Of a stretch of DNA of 64,000 nucleotides, positions 25,701 through 34,509 are shown one piece after another. Position numbers and translations under genes: made by a program. Position 1 is the first letter of the stretch; every line of letters starts with the position of its first letter. The notes beneath the pieces are model-generated. The model was not told where the DNA came from. It saw only the letters and a list, made by a program, of their open reading frames with translations, and made no database searches. The DNA is taken from positions 9,093,726-9,157,725 of the forward strand of contig NC_087074.1 of assembly GCF_026151205.1 (NCBI RefSeq). Direction: 5' to 3'. This DNA comes from Bolinopsis microptera (Eukaryota; Ctenophora; Tentaculata; Lobata; Bolinopsidae).

Positions 25701-27835
25701 CTTTTAGTTGCTATCGCTAAACTTGAACTACCATTTATTGTATAATGTATACATTATACAATAAATATACATATATTTTATAATGTATGTATTGTATATA
25801 ATATATATATTAAAAATATATGTAGGTATGTTGCCTCTTTTTCAAGGCTCCGCTCGTGAGACCCCGAATTCTAAGTAGTGAGTACGTCACGCTGAAATAA
25901 CAACCAACGTTTTATTATTCTTATTATTAAGTTCAAGGTAGATCATTAAGTTCAAGGTAGATTTCCGTTAATCCATCCCGGAGTCACTCTTTACCTCTCT
26001 GCAAGTTCAAGTATCAAAAATACAACAGCTGTGAGCTGTTGCACTCTAACACTCTGCAGTCATTGTTCTTTTTGTTGGATGTCAATCCCAGTAGTCGTCT
26101 GTACATTGTAATCTATAAATAGCCCACTCCAGAAACTACTCCTTGTGGTCGTAGTGGTAAGAACCTGGACACACAAAGTATTTATTCAACCGAGAATGTT
26201 GGCCTACCCAAGCGCATTCCCTCGCTCTACTTAATTTATCTTTTGCACACGATTCACAAGATTTTGAACTATTGCACCATTCTATCTATTAACCCCGCAT
26301 CTTATCTTAGTGATCTAGTAATTAACCATCTATCTATATATATATATTATCTGTATATAACTCTGACCTCTCTCAGGAGGAGTAAGTCCGGGTGGTATCA
26401 GACACGGCGGTCTCAGAGGACTGTCAGGACGACCTTACTGTACTGTCTGTGAAAGTAAGTGTTTACATTAGTTTATTAACTGGTTGTAACTTACGTTTAG
26501 TTCTCTGCTTTTATTAGTTATTAGCGACTGAGTTGGGACATGGGCCCATGAAATAGTGCCACTTATTGATCCGAAAATACAGATATGAAGTGATCAAACG
26601 GAAGTTATTTATTTCTTGAGTTAGAGTTTTGAACGGCTGCGAAGCTTCCATCAGTTGATCAGCTGAAGGTGTATTTAAGGGGTTATAACACTTAGATAAG
26701 ATAACTCACCCGCTACCGGATATCCGGAAATTGTAAGCCCGGACTTAAGCTTATTACGCAGTTTTGTTCGTTATTAGTACTGTTTGGAAACGAAAATTAT
26801 CTAACCTCAATAAATATCCAATTTATATAATATTGTGATAAAGTATTGTAAATTTACATTGTGAATTATCTCACTATTAGAAGTTCTCGACAATACCCAT
26901 CTTGTAGGTATGAATGGAATGTATACAATTATAATTCGCACCTCTTGTCCAAACATGTTTATCTTTCCAAATATCGTTTTAAAAAAATTACTATGGAATT
27001 TATTCCATATTGTTCATAAATTTGTAAGCGACTGGGAGTTGAAACAGCTATTAAGGTCTTATCTTTTTCTGTGATCGACCGAATCCTCGGCCTCTATTTG
27101 GCCGAGGAAGGACTTTAAAAAAGTTTTGGGTAGTTCGCGATTTTGCTTAAATGATGTTAATTGAAACTATTCTTACAAAGAATTTGTTAGGTTCTACGCC
27201 TATTGTATATCATTTATTATCGAAGGTTCCTCTGGAAAAAATGCACTCCTCGGCTAGTTGTTTTCAATCACTGAACTTTTTACTATACAGGGTTTACACT
27301 TAATGAGTTCCGCCTCAAATTGGAGGGGCAAAGTCCATCCATTTATTGAAATTAGTTAATGGACTGGGGAAATTAAGGCTAAAATGTAGCGTATAAAAAG
27401 GAACTAAACAGTATCCATCTAGCGGAGGCAGATGATGATTGCGATCATCCACAATGTGATGTCTGTTTAAGTGAGTAGAGTGACTCGGTATCTCAGTTTT
27501 ATTTTTATCTTGTGTGGCACTATTATTATTCACTTCTGGTCATATCAAAACGACACAATAGACTTGAGATTTTGAGATTTTGGTGGTGTGGAGTTTACAA
27601 CGGAGCCAGTTTCGATGAGTGGAGTTTACAGCACATCTAGAGTGAAGCATTATCGTGAATCATGTTCATTATATCGACCAGTTATCAGCACTTACAGTGC
27701 ACACTTAATTAACCCACATTAATTGCACCCTTACAATCGGACACAGCCCTTCTCAGCCCTCATGATCTCTAATTTAATACTGTTTCAGTGTTCGGACACA
27801 CAGCTGCAGAGTGTGAAGATGACATGACCTTCTGA
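16723..27835 (+). CDS. CLIP1: CLIP-170-like microtubule plus-end tracking protein, complete
   Basis: CAP-Gly linker protein that follows growing microtubule ends and links them to organelles and dynein/dynactin. Exons: 16723-16948, 17194-17450, 17553-17794, 17937-18159, 18310-18432, [18604-19395 alternative], 19802-19882, 20031-20123, 20282-21349, 21571-22035, 22759-22887, 23249-23392, 24003-24092, 24672-24808, 24970-25229, 25380-25421, 26377-26454, 27789-27835. Without the alternative exon they join to 1,234 codons plus stop; human CLIP-170 is about 1,400. Order of parts: basic Ser-rich N-terminus, CAP-Gly 1, linker, CAP-Gly 2, Ser-rich linker, long heptad coiled coil, two CCHC-type knuckles, tail EDDMTF. 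The start ATG at 16723 opens a basic Ser/Arg/Pro-rich head typical of the family. Exons from 18310 to 24092 are all phase 0, so skipping any of them keeps frame. Confidence 0.93.
17194..17450 (+). CDS. CLIP1: CLIP1 exon 2: first CAP-Gly domain
   Basis: Spliced after TTTTCAG, donor AGG|GTTAGT, 257 nt, entry phase 1, exit phase 0. It contains the whole first CAP-Gly domain: VGTRVKTKDTKLEGTVRFCG, GIWVGVELD, then GKNDGEVKGVRYFQCEPQHG and LFCKPDKL. The GKNDG loop, which grips the C-terminal EEY/F of tubulin and EB proteins, is intact. Confidence 0.93.
17553..18159 (+). CDS. CLIP1: CLIP1 exons 3-4: second CAP-Gly domain
   Basis: Exon 17553-17794 carries the first two thirds of CAP-Gly 2 (LRIGGRCIVN, FAKGVWAGVALDTDDGKNDG) and exon 17937-18159 the end (YFTCDPGFGLFSQAAKIK) plus a Ser/Thr-rich linker. 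The Arg of GERYF is split by the intron (AG|G). A second GT at 17799 would break the frame, so the donor at 17795 is the one used for this product. The GKNDG motif is intact here too. Confidence 0.92.
18604..19395 (+). CDS. CLIP1: CLIP1 large Ser-rich exon, alternative 3' terminal or cassette exon
   Basis: Opens after TGTGTAG in phase 0, matching the phase 0 exit of 18432, and reads 263 codons to TAG at 19393-19395. As a last exon it gives a 620-residue protein with both CAP-Gly domains but no coiled coil; an AATAAA lies at 19755-19760. A donor-like GAAGAG|GTTTAG at 19389/19390 copies the sequence at the end of the next exon (GAAGAG|GTTTAC), so it could also be a phase 0 cassette of 262 codons. 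The product is basic, Ser/Pro-rich and disordered-looking, with SMIP inside a basic context (codons 18868-18879), which fits the SxIP motif that binds EB1. The final 80 residues (GLSVGDLQKLDQISHLFDAF onward) look more ordered; I do not recognise them. Confidence 0.7.
   Translation, partial: LLRRESSNEATEDQRCPSSSSSDLDQTLTDDLTRSDDSQGSRVLLNMDTPDLFEDPLSLSEYCRSPSPAPSTTSSVRSYRRKLSQNTPSMIPDFNNRREDQTISEVISSKFKKKTPKIKVTKSKASPDTRFIRQNIQKWNIDIRTRRDSEGSSPSSNNPCPQHSPSPQTRTRNIPVRVRSYSSSRQEPEDPVFRDTKTGSLNRGLSVGDLQKLDQISHLFDAFKCPIDVAAGRRSDVLKRIKDKSLESVPLCRLMDGVDQEEV
19755..19760 (+). terminator. AATAAA poly(A) signal after the alternative CLIP1 exon
   Basis: Canonical hexamer 360 bases after the stop at 19395 and only about 40 bases before the acceptor of the next CLIP1 exon (19802). 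Its position would serve a short CLIP1 message. Confidence 0.45.
19802..24808 (+). CDS. CLIP1: CLIP1 coiled-coil exons
   Basis: Eight exons (19802-19882, 20031-20123, 20282-21349, 21571-22035, 22759-22887, 23249-23392, 24003-24092, 24672-24808) encode roughly 750 residues rich in Glu, Lys, Gln, Leu and Ser with continuous heptads and almost no Pro or Gly. This region should form the parallel dimer rod. The 356-codon exon at 20282 is by far the largest. Only the last exon exits in phase 2; the others are symmetric. Confidence 0.9.
24970..27835 (+). CDS. CLIP1: CLIP1 C-terminal exons: two zinc knuckles and aromatic tail
   Basis: Exon 24970-25229 ends the coiled coil and holds CDNCDVFDEHDTENC (C-x2-C-x5-H-x4-C). 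Exon 25380-25421 (42 nt, acidic FDDYSLEVEDEVD) is symmetric in phase 1 and can be skipped without frameshift. Exon 26377-26454 is Gly/Arg-rich and begins the second knuckle; 27789-27835 completes it (CTVCEMFGHTAAEC, C-x2-C-x4-H-x4-C) and ends in EDDMTF, then TGA. In CLIP-170 the knuckles bind dynactin p150 and LIS1, and the terminal ETF-like residues fold back on the CAP-Gly domains. Confidence 0.9.
25737..25826. repeat. AT-rich palindromic microsatellite
   Basis: TATAATGTATACATTATA forms a palindrome and is followed by degenerate TA/TATATA tracts. It lies in the CLIP1 intron between 25421 and 26377. Confidence 0.7.
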
Positions 27836-27982
27836 AGAAACCCCCACCAACGTGTATATAATAAGTTGAGGGTCAGACTGCGGGTTATAATAACGGTTGA
27901 AATGATTTTACGTTTCGATTTATTGTGAATATTAACGGGTTTAACGATCGGTATTATAAACGCCACTCAACCTAATAAGGGT

Positions 27983-27988
27983 AATAAA
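27983..27988 (+). terminator. AATAAA poly(A) signal of CLIP1
   Basis: Canonical hexamer about 150 bases after the CLIP1 stop codon. Other A-rich hexamers occur near 28465. Confidence 0.6.
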
Positions 27989-28517
27989 GACTGGGGCTCG
28001 TTGTTGTAAGATACTGTGTTTGTTTTAAACGCATGCCTATTTACCCCACTAACTGGACAGTGGACACTGTCGTTGGAGATAAACTTGGCAAGTTTTGGGA
28101 GTCACTTTGTGAAAGAGGGCATCACTTTAGTGAAAAAATGTAAACTAGTGAACTTGAAAATTTATAGAATTGAAGAATGATGACAAGCTTCCCCTCAGAT
28201 TTTTATAATGCATTAAAATTATTTTAAACTTTGTTTTGAGTGTTATGAACCTTCACCTGTGGTTGAGATAGGTTACTAGGGCGATTCTGGTTTCAGAATT
28301 TACTTTTTGTATAAAGCGTGTAATCAAATTAATTGATCGTAAAAGTTGGTAAATGTAAAAAGAGAATGGATGTAATATTTGATATGATTTTTGTAAATAT
28401 CCTAGAAATTTTAGGTTAATTTCACCTTTAAGTTTAAATCTAGTATTTAATCGTGTCTTATAAAATAAAAAATATACAAATTTATGGAAAAATATTTTGT
28501 ATTTGGGCCGGGTATAA

Positions 28518-28995
28518 GAGGTCGTTCACACTACATAATCATGCACTTTTTAGCCCATTTTTTGACACCCCCCCCCCCCCCCCCCTATCCGTAATCAGTT
28601 TTACATGGCTATTGTGTTGAAATTACACTAGCGTAATCATTCAGAAACCCCTCCCTCCCCCCAGTGATTACGTAAGGGGCCATTACTTAGGACGTCCGCC
28701 AAAATCGCAGATTTTCAGACCCCCCTCCCCCTGTCTGGGTGTGTCCGAATTTTCAAAACCACCCCCTCCCCCGGACGTCCGAATTTCCAGCTACTTTTAA
28801 GAGAACAAATAAAACCAACTCAAATTCATTGTTAATAAAATTCAAAGAGTAGAAATAAAATTCAAAAAGTTGAAATAAATGGGACTTTTTCGTTAATTCT
28901 CCCCCTGTCCGGATTTGTCCGAAATTCCAAAACCGGCCCCTCCCTATTTGCCGGACGTCATAAGTAGATGGCCCCTAATATGTGAACAACCCCTG
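28518..28995. mobile_element. MITE with TTCACA..TACGTAAT ends, interrupted by a second MITE
   Basis: The left end (GGTCGTTCACACTACATAATCA) and the right end (reverse complement GGGGTTGTTCACATATTACG TAATCAC in two parts) are imperfect inverted repeats. The right end is split by the inner element at 28676-28975. An 18-bp C run at 28569-28586 lies inside. The same terminal motif recurs at 32474-32504 and 37725-37760. Confidence 0.6.
28676..28975. mobile_element. 300-bp MITE of PIF/Harbinger type, nested
   Basis: The ends GGGGCCATTACTTAGGACGT and (reversed) GGGGCCATCTACTTATGACG are terminal inverted repeats. TAA flanks both sides (28673-28675 and 28976-28978), the 3-bp TWA target duplication typical of PIF/Harbinger elements. 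Removing the element and one TAA restores the outer MITE end ATTACGTAATATGTGAAC. There is no coding capacity; it is non-autonomous. Confidence 0.75.
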
Positions 28996-29347
28996 ATTGT
29001 ATATGGGGAGCATCTGCGTAAGCTGGCTGGGTAACAGTTACCCACTTGCTAGTCTGTAGTCTATTGCTCGCTATTCTCACGAGAAGCTCTGAAAGAACGC
29101 GCCGCGCATTGTGATTGGCGTGCTAAGTAAGGCCAGAGGTAACGGTAACACTACCCCAGGCCCAAGTAGGCAGCATTACTTGAAGTTGACGCAGTCCTGA
29201 TCCTGACAGCCTTAGTCACAGGTCTTCTGACACATCTATGATCTATAAAATGTTCTCTAGATGGCCAGCTGAAAGACAATTCAAATTTCAACACCCTACT
29301 CTTTGCTCTTACTTGCTACGCCTAAATACTAAAAAGTACACGTTGCT

Positions 29348-29419
29348 TACCTGGGGACCTCAGGCTATCATGTTCATAAACATAATAGAACAGATATTAG
29401 GCGGAATGACAGGCTGAGT
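29348..29419. repeat. Inverted repeat, left copy
   Basis: Contains ACCTGGGGACCTCAGGCTAT, ATGTTCATAAACATAA and GGAATGACAGGCTGAG. The same three blocks occur in reverse complement at 31592-31664, about 2.2 kb away, with the Penelope-like fragment between them. Confidence 0.75.
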
Positions 29420-29451
29420 TGTATCACGTGGTGACCCCCACTGTCGCTTCA

Positions 29452-29533
29452 CCCCTGTCGAGTTTCGACGATACAGGGGGAGCCGCGCACTCAGCACTCG
29501 TGCGCGGCGGGTCATAGTCATACAACGTATGAC
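29452..29533. other. Cluster of three strong stem-loops
   Basis: Stem 1: CCCCTGT (29452-29458) with ACAGGGG (29473-29479), with a further inner TCGA pairing. Stem 2: GCCGCGCAC (29482-29490) with GTGCGCGGC (29500-29508). Stem 3: GTCATAC (29517-29523) with GTATGAC (29527-29533). The outer stems are exact. They follow one another without gaps in a GC-rich island. Confidence 0.8.
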
Positions 29534-29820
29534 AAAGGCTGATCGGCGCAGCCCACAGCCCAGTAAACTAAACCGGCAAGTGTGCGCCAAAATGAAAATG
29601 ACGTACCGACACGGACATCTGATTCGATCTTATAACCCAATCCTTACACCTTGTTAACCGAAGCTTATGCTAGGACCCTATAAACTACTATACTTATATT
29701 ACTAATACCTGGCATGCTTGATTCACGATATCAATCCTTCGCAACTCGACGTGGCCCAGCGGTACTGGTGCATCTCGCCGAACTACCGCCCAGTGGCAGA
29801 CGGCAGTATGCAGTAGTGGG

Positions 29821-29976
29821 ATGATGATTAATCTCTCTACTGTCTACACTCGACTGTCACGTGACTTTTTCAACCCGTTCTCTAGCTGGCCCTAAGGCTA
29901 AACGTCAAACGACTATTTAATTCGAATCCCTAACCCTCTTATCTGATCATATATATGATATAACCCTAACCCTAAC
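29821..29976. repeat. Dispersed repeat with telomere-like hexamers, copy 1
   Basis: Runs from GATGATTAATC through TCACGTGACTTTTT and GGCCCT to ATAACCCTAACCCTAACTT. It matches the reverse complement of 34345-34509 block by block. Confidence 0.7.
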
Positions 29977-30002
29977 TTGACGGATGTTACTCGTCTAAAT
30001 TT

Positions 30003-30075
30003 CTTCGAAGTAGCGCGCGCCGCTTTCTTCTCGAAAGGTGCAAGTGCTTCCAGCTTCGAAGTAGCGCGCGTCGGG
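30003..30075. repeat. Short direct repeat CTTCGAAGTAGCGCGCG
   Basis: CTTCGAAGTAGCGCGCG occurs twice about 50 bases apart, each followed by (C/T)CG. It is CpG-rich against an AT-rich background. Confidence 0.6.
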
Positions 30076-30721
30076 CTAGACTAGTCCATTAACAATGGAC
30101 AAACCCTAACTCAATCATGATTTTACATACGTTGCATGCCACTTTTCACTGATGTTTGTGATACGTAACATGCATTGATGATTGAATCATGATCAAGTCG
30201 TCATCTCCTCAGTATGTTTGGTAAAGCCTAATGGACCTCATTAATACACGCTAACGCCTTACTCTTGATCATATTGAGTGACGAGATCACTGATTGAGTC
30301 GAGAGATCACTCACACTGACTGAGTGCTCGGATCACGTATCCAATGGATTTTGAAATGGTCATAACTCAGCCAAATTTTGAACAATGAACTTGAAACTAT
30401 GGGAAGGGTTTTAAATTATCAAGCCAAATGTGTGCAAAAAAATGTTGATTTCTTAGCTTAAAGTTAAAGTTAAAGCGTTCTCATTTTATGAAGACAATAG
30501 TGAAAAAGAAAGAGTGTCACGCCACGCCCACTGTAATTTAATTGAGCGTGGCTTACGAAACTTTCAGGAAATCTAAGTTTGACCCATATCTATAATCTCT
30601 GCTTTGAAATTTTGGTGCAATTTGGAGACGAATTACGTGAGTTATTAAAAGGTTGCATGTGCAATGTGGGTAGTCACTTTTGGGCCACCCTGTACTACTA
30701 GTACTACTATTATAGTAATAG

Positions 30722-31036
30722 AATAGAACGGTGCAGCCCCTCAGGGCACGAGTAAACGAACATCGCGCCCATTACTACAAACTCATTTCGGACAATACGT
30801 TTGTCCCTGAAGAAAATGACGACGGATTCAACTTGGGTAAACACCTTGTAAAAGTTCATAATATGAAACAACGTGACAATTTCAACCAGGCTTATAAAGT
30901 GTCAATTCTCAGTAATAGTAGCCCAAGAACTCTAGAAGTGGATGAACACCGTTATATTCAGAAACTAAGAACTATACGTCCATTGGGGCTCAATGCCATG
31001 GACCCGTTTGGGATTCCATTATTGGATTTATCTTAA
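30722..31036 (+). pseudogene. Penelope-type retroelement fragment: C-terminal part of GIY-YIG domain
   Basis: The frame opens right after a TAG and reads PLRARVNEHR, then GLNAMDPFGIPLL before TAA. A PLRxRxNEHR block, a middle histidine region (GKHLVKVHN), an E..YIxKLxTxxPxGLN block and the PFGIPLL end are typical of GIY-YIG endonuclease tails of Penelope-like elements and related cnidarian/mollusc repeats. The GIY and YIG strands and the reverse transcriptase are missing, and there is no start codon, so it is a broken remnant about 100 codons long. Confidence 0.6.
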
Positions 31037-31591
31037 AAGTTTTTCTATTGCATTTGCATTGGGGCACAAGAGTTATGTTTTTTATATTCATATCGTTTTT
31101 AGTTGTGTCATTTCATTTCCAATGTTACACTTTGTAGGAACTGATATTAACCGAGTTTCTGATTCAGGATGTTACTGAAGATAGTAATAAAAATGTTTTA
31201 ACACCTCAGTACTGTGTATTACTACAGCTCAACCTGCTCAGTCTGATTAATTGGGAATTTAAACTCTTGGTTAGTAATAGTATAGGGTTCCAGCACACAA
31301 ATCCCCGTACGCGGCGCTCTTTTCAAGCTTCATCATCATGAACAGGAAACAATTGAGATACTCGATCGAGTTCGCAGCTTGAATTCAGAATTGCTAGTAC
31401 GTCTATTGCTCGCTTCTAGCTTCTCTCACTATGCACTACACCCTTTGATTTTGAACAATGAACATCCTCGATTTACTATTATTGAATTTGAATCTCAAAA
31501 ATGGTGAGCTGGAGGCCAGTTTTACAAGTTCTAATCCGACGTATCAGAGCTACTTCAACTGAGTTGCTAGTGCATACTCATAGTGCGTTAC

Positions 31592-31664
31592 TGGGCCGCG
31601 CTCAGCCTGTCATTCCACCAAATCTTTATGTTTATGAACATAATAGCCTGGGGTCCCCAGGTAA
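31592..31664. repeat. Inverted repeat, right copy
   Basis: Reverse complement of the 29348-29419 blocks, e.g. GGAATGACAGGCTGAG and TTACCTGGGGAC read on the minus strand. It is preceded by GCGTTACTGGGCCGCGC, shared with the dispersed repeat at 7876-8015. Confidence 0.75.
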
Positions 31665-31810
31665 ATAGTGCGTTGTGACCAATTTAAGGTTAAGACTGGA
31701 TCGCTGGAGGAGTCTTTTTAAGGCCTACGAAATATTTTCCGCCGTAAGACGCCGTAAAAGTTTAAGACATTTCCTAAAAGTGAAGATATCTGAACTCCTT
31801 TCCTTAATAA

Positions 31811-32056
31811 GGCTGTCCATGCAAGGAAGCCGAAATCTCCATCAAAGACCTGTGGCCCTTCAACGGCAGAGACCATATCCATTATCCAAGACAAAGACCC
31901 AATCCAAGGCAAGATCCTCCAGAAGTACAAAGTGGTGATGATATCCTAACTCCGTCTGCAGAACTACAAGGATCGCACTTATATTACACGAGGTTGAGAT
32001 ACAACAAAACTTCCCAGATATTGTGGATACGCCTGTTTAATGAGACAGTTTCTTAG
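31811..32056 (+). CDS. Unrecognised open frame, possible last exon or element fragment
   Basis: An 81-codon frame opens after a double TAA and closes with TAG at 32054-32056. There is no start codon; an AG at 31824-31825 could be an acceptor. The product (ISIKDLWPFNG, then a Pro/Arg/Gln-rich stretch, then SHLYYTRLRYNKTSQILWIR) has uneven composition unlike random AT-rich translation, but I recognise no domain. It sits beside the repeat island, so an element fragment is as likely as a gene. Confidence 0.3.
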   Translation, partial: GCPCKEAEISIKDLWPFNGRDHIHYPRQRPNPRQDPPEVQSGDDILTPSAELQGSHLYYTRLRYNKTSQILWIRLFNETVS

Positions 32057-32473
32057 TATTTTATACATGAAAATGAAACTGCATTACTGATTACATAAAT
32101 TATGTATCATAGTATTAGTGTTCCATTAATTGTACTGTTTTTTCAATGTGGTCTTTGATTTTTGAATCTTTACGGTGTCTCTATCTTATGATTTACAATT
32201 GTGTTTTAACTTTTTTAAATTGAAAATGTTTCAGTATTACCAACATTTCATTTTTTCATAATTGTTCTTATATTAAGTTTTTGATAACTAATTGTTTTGT
32301 ATCGATAAATGTGAATGTGTTTGCTTTTATCCTAGAATGGTGATTAGATCAAGTTAAATTAATCTTGTGCGATAATGTTGACGAAAAATTTGATTTACTT
32401 TCAGTTTCATTGAAAATTAATTTGAAATCTTTCTAAAGTGAAAAAATGTGCCTTTTATTTTTTAAATTGGTCA

Positions 32474-32504
32474 AAAAGTGATTACGTAATATGTGAACGA
32501 CCTT
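32474..32504. repeat. Relic of MITE end (GTGATTACGTAATATGTGAAC)
   Basis: Matches the right terminus of the outer MITE at 28518-28995 (ATTACGTAATATGTGAACGA). No partner end was found nearby. Confidence 0.55.
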
Positions 32505-33032
32505 TTATGTGGTCGCTACAGCTGGGCGGCGGGCGCGAGATACACACTCTCGTTCATTTCTGTGGTATGTTTCGTGAATTTTATAGTCTTTTTGTATTGT
32601 TGTTAATGTTAATGTCTACAAAAAACTCTTCAATTAGTATATTTATATAAACTCTATGTATCAGAAATGTTCATAATCATCAGAAACATCACAACAATGC
32701 GACTCATAAATAATGTTTCTATCGGAGATAGGCTCCAGCCAGTAAGGATTCCTGAGAATGCTACTTTACATGGGACCGTCATTTGAGACCAGGATTTTGA
32801 CTTTTGATTTTTTTACTTCATAGTCATACTTGCAATTATAAATTACATGATCATAAAATCCCATAACACCTTTGGCATAATTAAATGATTTATGAATGAT
32901 CCAATTTATGATGCTCATCGAATTATCTTAAACATAAAATGGACGACATGACTTGGTACACATTTTTTCTAGGAAAAGAATAATTCATTTTCCTGCATTT
33001 ACTGTTTAATTTGTCTTTATTCGTTATCGAAA

Positions 33033-34001
33033 ATGACGGGGCTAATACTGCAAATTGTGCTCGTAGGTTTGTTCTCGAATGTTCTCTGTGCCCAGTCTGA
33101 CTCGGCTCCAGAACCAGCAAGTAGTCTGAACAGTGAGGTGTCGGACCTGAAAGAGCAAATGAGAGAAGATTCCCTCAACATAAAAGAAGAGATGTACTCC
33201 CATTTCGCGGATATCCAATCAAGTCTTCTCTTGCTACATCTGATCGACCTTATCAAGGAGGTAAAAGAAATGCAGGGGCTTGCTCGGGTGCAAGGTGAGG
33301 AAATAAAAGAAATGGAGTCGACCATGGCGGAGAAATTTGATGGTATGGAGTCGAAGCTGTTTGAAGAATTAAAAAAATTGGAAACGAAGCAAGAATTGAG
33401 AAGTGAAAAGACTGAGTCAAAGCTGGTTAATGCTATTGAGGAAATGAAGTCAATGATAGTTGAAGATATTAAAGATGCGGAGTCAAATCTAATTGGAAGC
33501 ATGGAAGAAGTGGGGTCAAAGGTTTCAAAGGTTGATAACAAGATAGAAGTTACGAGATCTGAAGTAAGGTTAATTTCCCAACAAAAACTGACCTGGCAAA
33601 ACAGCACCTATGGCGAAAAACTCTTCTCAGAGTATGCTGTGGACGGTGTTTATACCGCTAGTGGAGATATTTGGGGTCTAAATCCAATCCAACACATGGG
33701 GGGAAATGCGAGGAACTTCATGCTCATCGTCGATCTTGGTGGTTTCTTCAAAATTCATACAGTCAAAGTTTGGAACCGAGTTGATTGCTGCCAGAGCCAA
33801 AGTTTGGGCGTTTTAGTTTACGCGGATGATGAGCTTCTTGGAGGGATCAACGAAGAAAAGCTTATTTTCAACTTCAAAGCAAACGACGGGGTTTACGCTC
33901 GGAAGATATACCTGAAACAGTCCATACCCAACTGGATGAATCTCAGAGAAGTTCAAGTCTTTGGGACAGGTCCGTACGACGAAGATGAAATAGAAAACTA
34001 A
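33033..34001 (+). CDS. Secreted coiled-coil protein with F-type-lectin/discoidin-like domain, paralogue 1
   Basis: Encodes 322 residues without an intron. Residues 1-20 are a signal peptide ending in a likely cleavage site LCA|QSD. Residues 30-180 form a Glu/Lys/Met-rich coiled coil. Residues 185-315 look like an F5/8-type C (galactose-binding-like) fold: LTWQNSTYGEKLFSEYAVDG, FMLIVDLGG, IHTVKVWNRVDCC, ending LREVQVFG. The adjacent cysteines after R-x-D and the VDLGG strand point to the F-type lectin branch. In that family fucose is held by His and R-x-D-x4-R/K; here R249 and D251 are present, but the basic residue after D is missing, so sugar binding is uncertain. It probably forms secreted oligomers. 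It has a paralogue 3.2 kb downstream in the same direction with a similar leader region. Confidence 0.8.
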   Translation: MTGLILQIVLVGLFSNVLCAQSDSAPEPASSLNSEVSDLKEQMREDSLNIKEEMYSHFADIQSSLLLLHLIDLIKEVKEMQGLARVQGEEIKEMESTMAEKFDGMESKLFEELKKLETKQELRSEKTESKLVNAIEEMKSMIVEDIKDAESNLIGSMEEVGSKVSKVDNKIEVTRSEVRLISQQKLTWQNSTYGEKLFSEYAVDGVYTASGDIWGLNPIQHMGGNARNFMLIVDLGGFFKIHTVKVWNRVDCCQSQSLGVLVYADDELLGGINEEKLIFNFKANDGVYARKIYLKQSIPNWMNLREVQVFGTGPYDEDEIEN

Positions 34002-34344
34002 CGTGTCGTGAGGAACTGCCGATTTGATTTTGAGCTTAATATAACTATTCGTACGAATTTTTCGGTTAAAGTTAAACATTTGATTTAATATATTAGTTGA
34101 CAAAATTGTATATTATTCGAGTTAACACAAAAGAGCGAGCGTGCTAAATCACTCTACAGTCGATCTTCGAGATTATTCTAAAAGGGCCCCCGACAGTTGA
34201 AACCAGCTTGAATCGATGTATTTTCGGCCGCTGATTCCGAATCACCCCCCATGACATAGGGTTAAAATGCTCCCCTGCCGAGATATTTGCGAAAAACTGT
34301 CTTGATCACGTGATATGACCGTATAAGGAAGTTGGTCGAATTTC

Positions 34345-34509
34345 TCGTTAGGGTTAGGGTTTCAGCATATGCTTTTGTTAGGGATTGGGTTAGGGTTAAG
34401 GTTGGCATCAGATTAGAGGGCTATGATTTCGAATAGTCATTCAGGGCCACCAAGAGAACGTGTTTAAAAAGTCACGTGGCAGTCGAGTGTAGAGTGATTA
34501 ATCATCATC
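34345..34509. repeat. Dispersed repeat with telomere-like hexamers, copy 2 (inverted)
   Basis: Contains GTTAGGGTTAGGGTTT, GGGTTAGGGTTAAGG, AAAAAGTCACGTG and GATTAATCATCATC, the reverse complement of copy 1 at 29821-29976. The two copies flank the region holding the Penelope-like fragment and lectin paralogue 1. Confidence 0.7.

Noticed and set aside
28569-28586. C run (and G/C runs at 52770 and 59178) as functional quadruplex sites
   Set aside because: Simple homopolymers, one of them inside a MITE; nothing else supports a function.
29960-29976. TTAGGG-type repeats as a chromosome end
   Set aside because: Only two or three hexamers, inside a dispersed repeat with another copy at 34.35 kb and unique genes on both sides.
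33017-33607. 196-codon minus-strand frame across lectin paralogue 1 (and a similar one at 36170-36607)
   Set aside because: Antisense to the Glu/Lys-rich coiled coil; the Ser/Phe/Ile-rich product is what such a mirror gives. It recurs in the paralogue only because the genes are duplicates.
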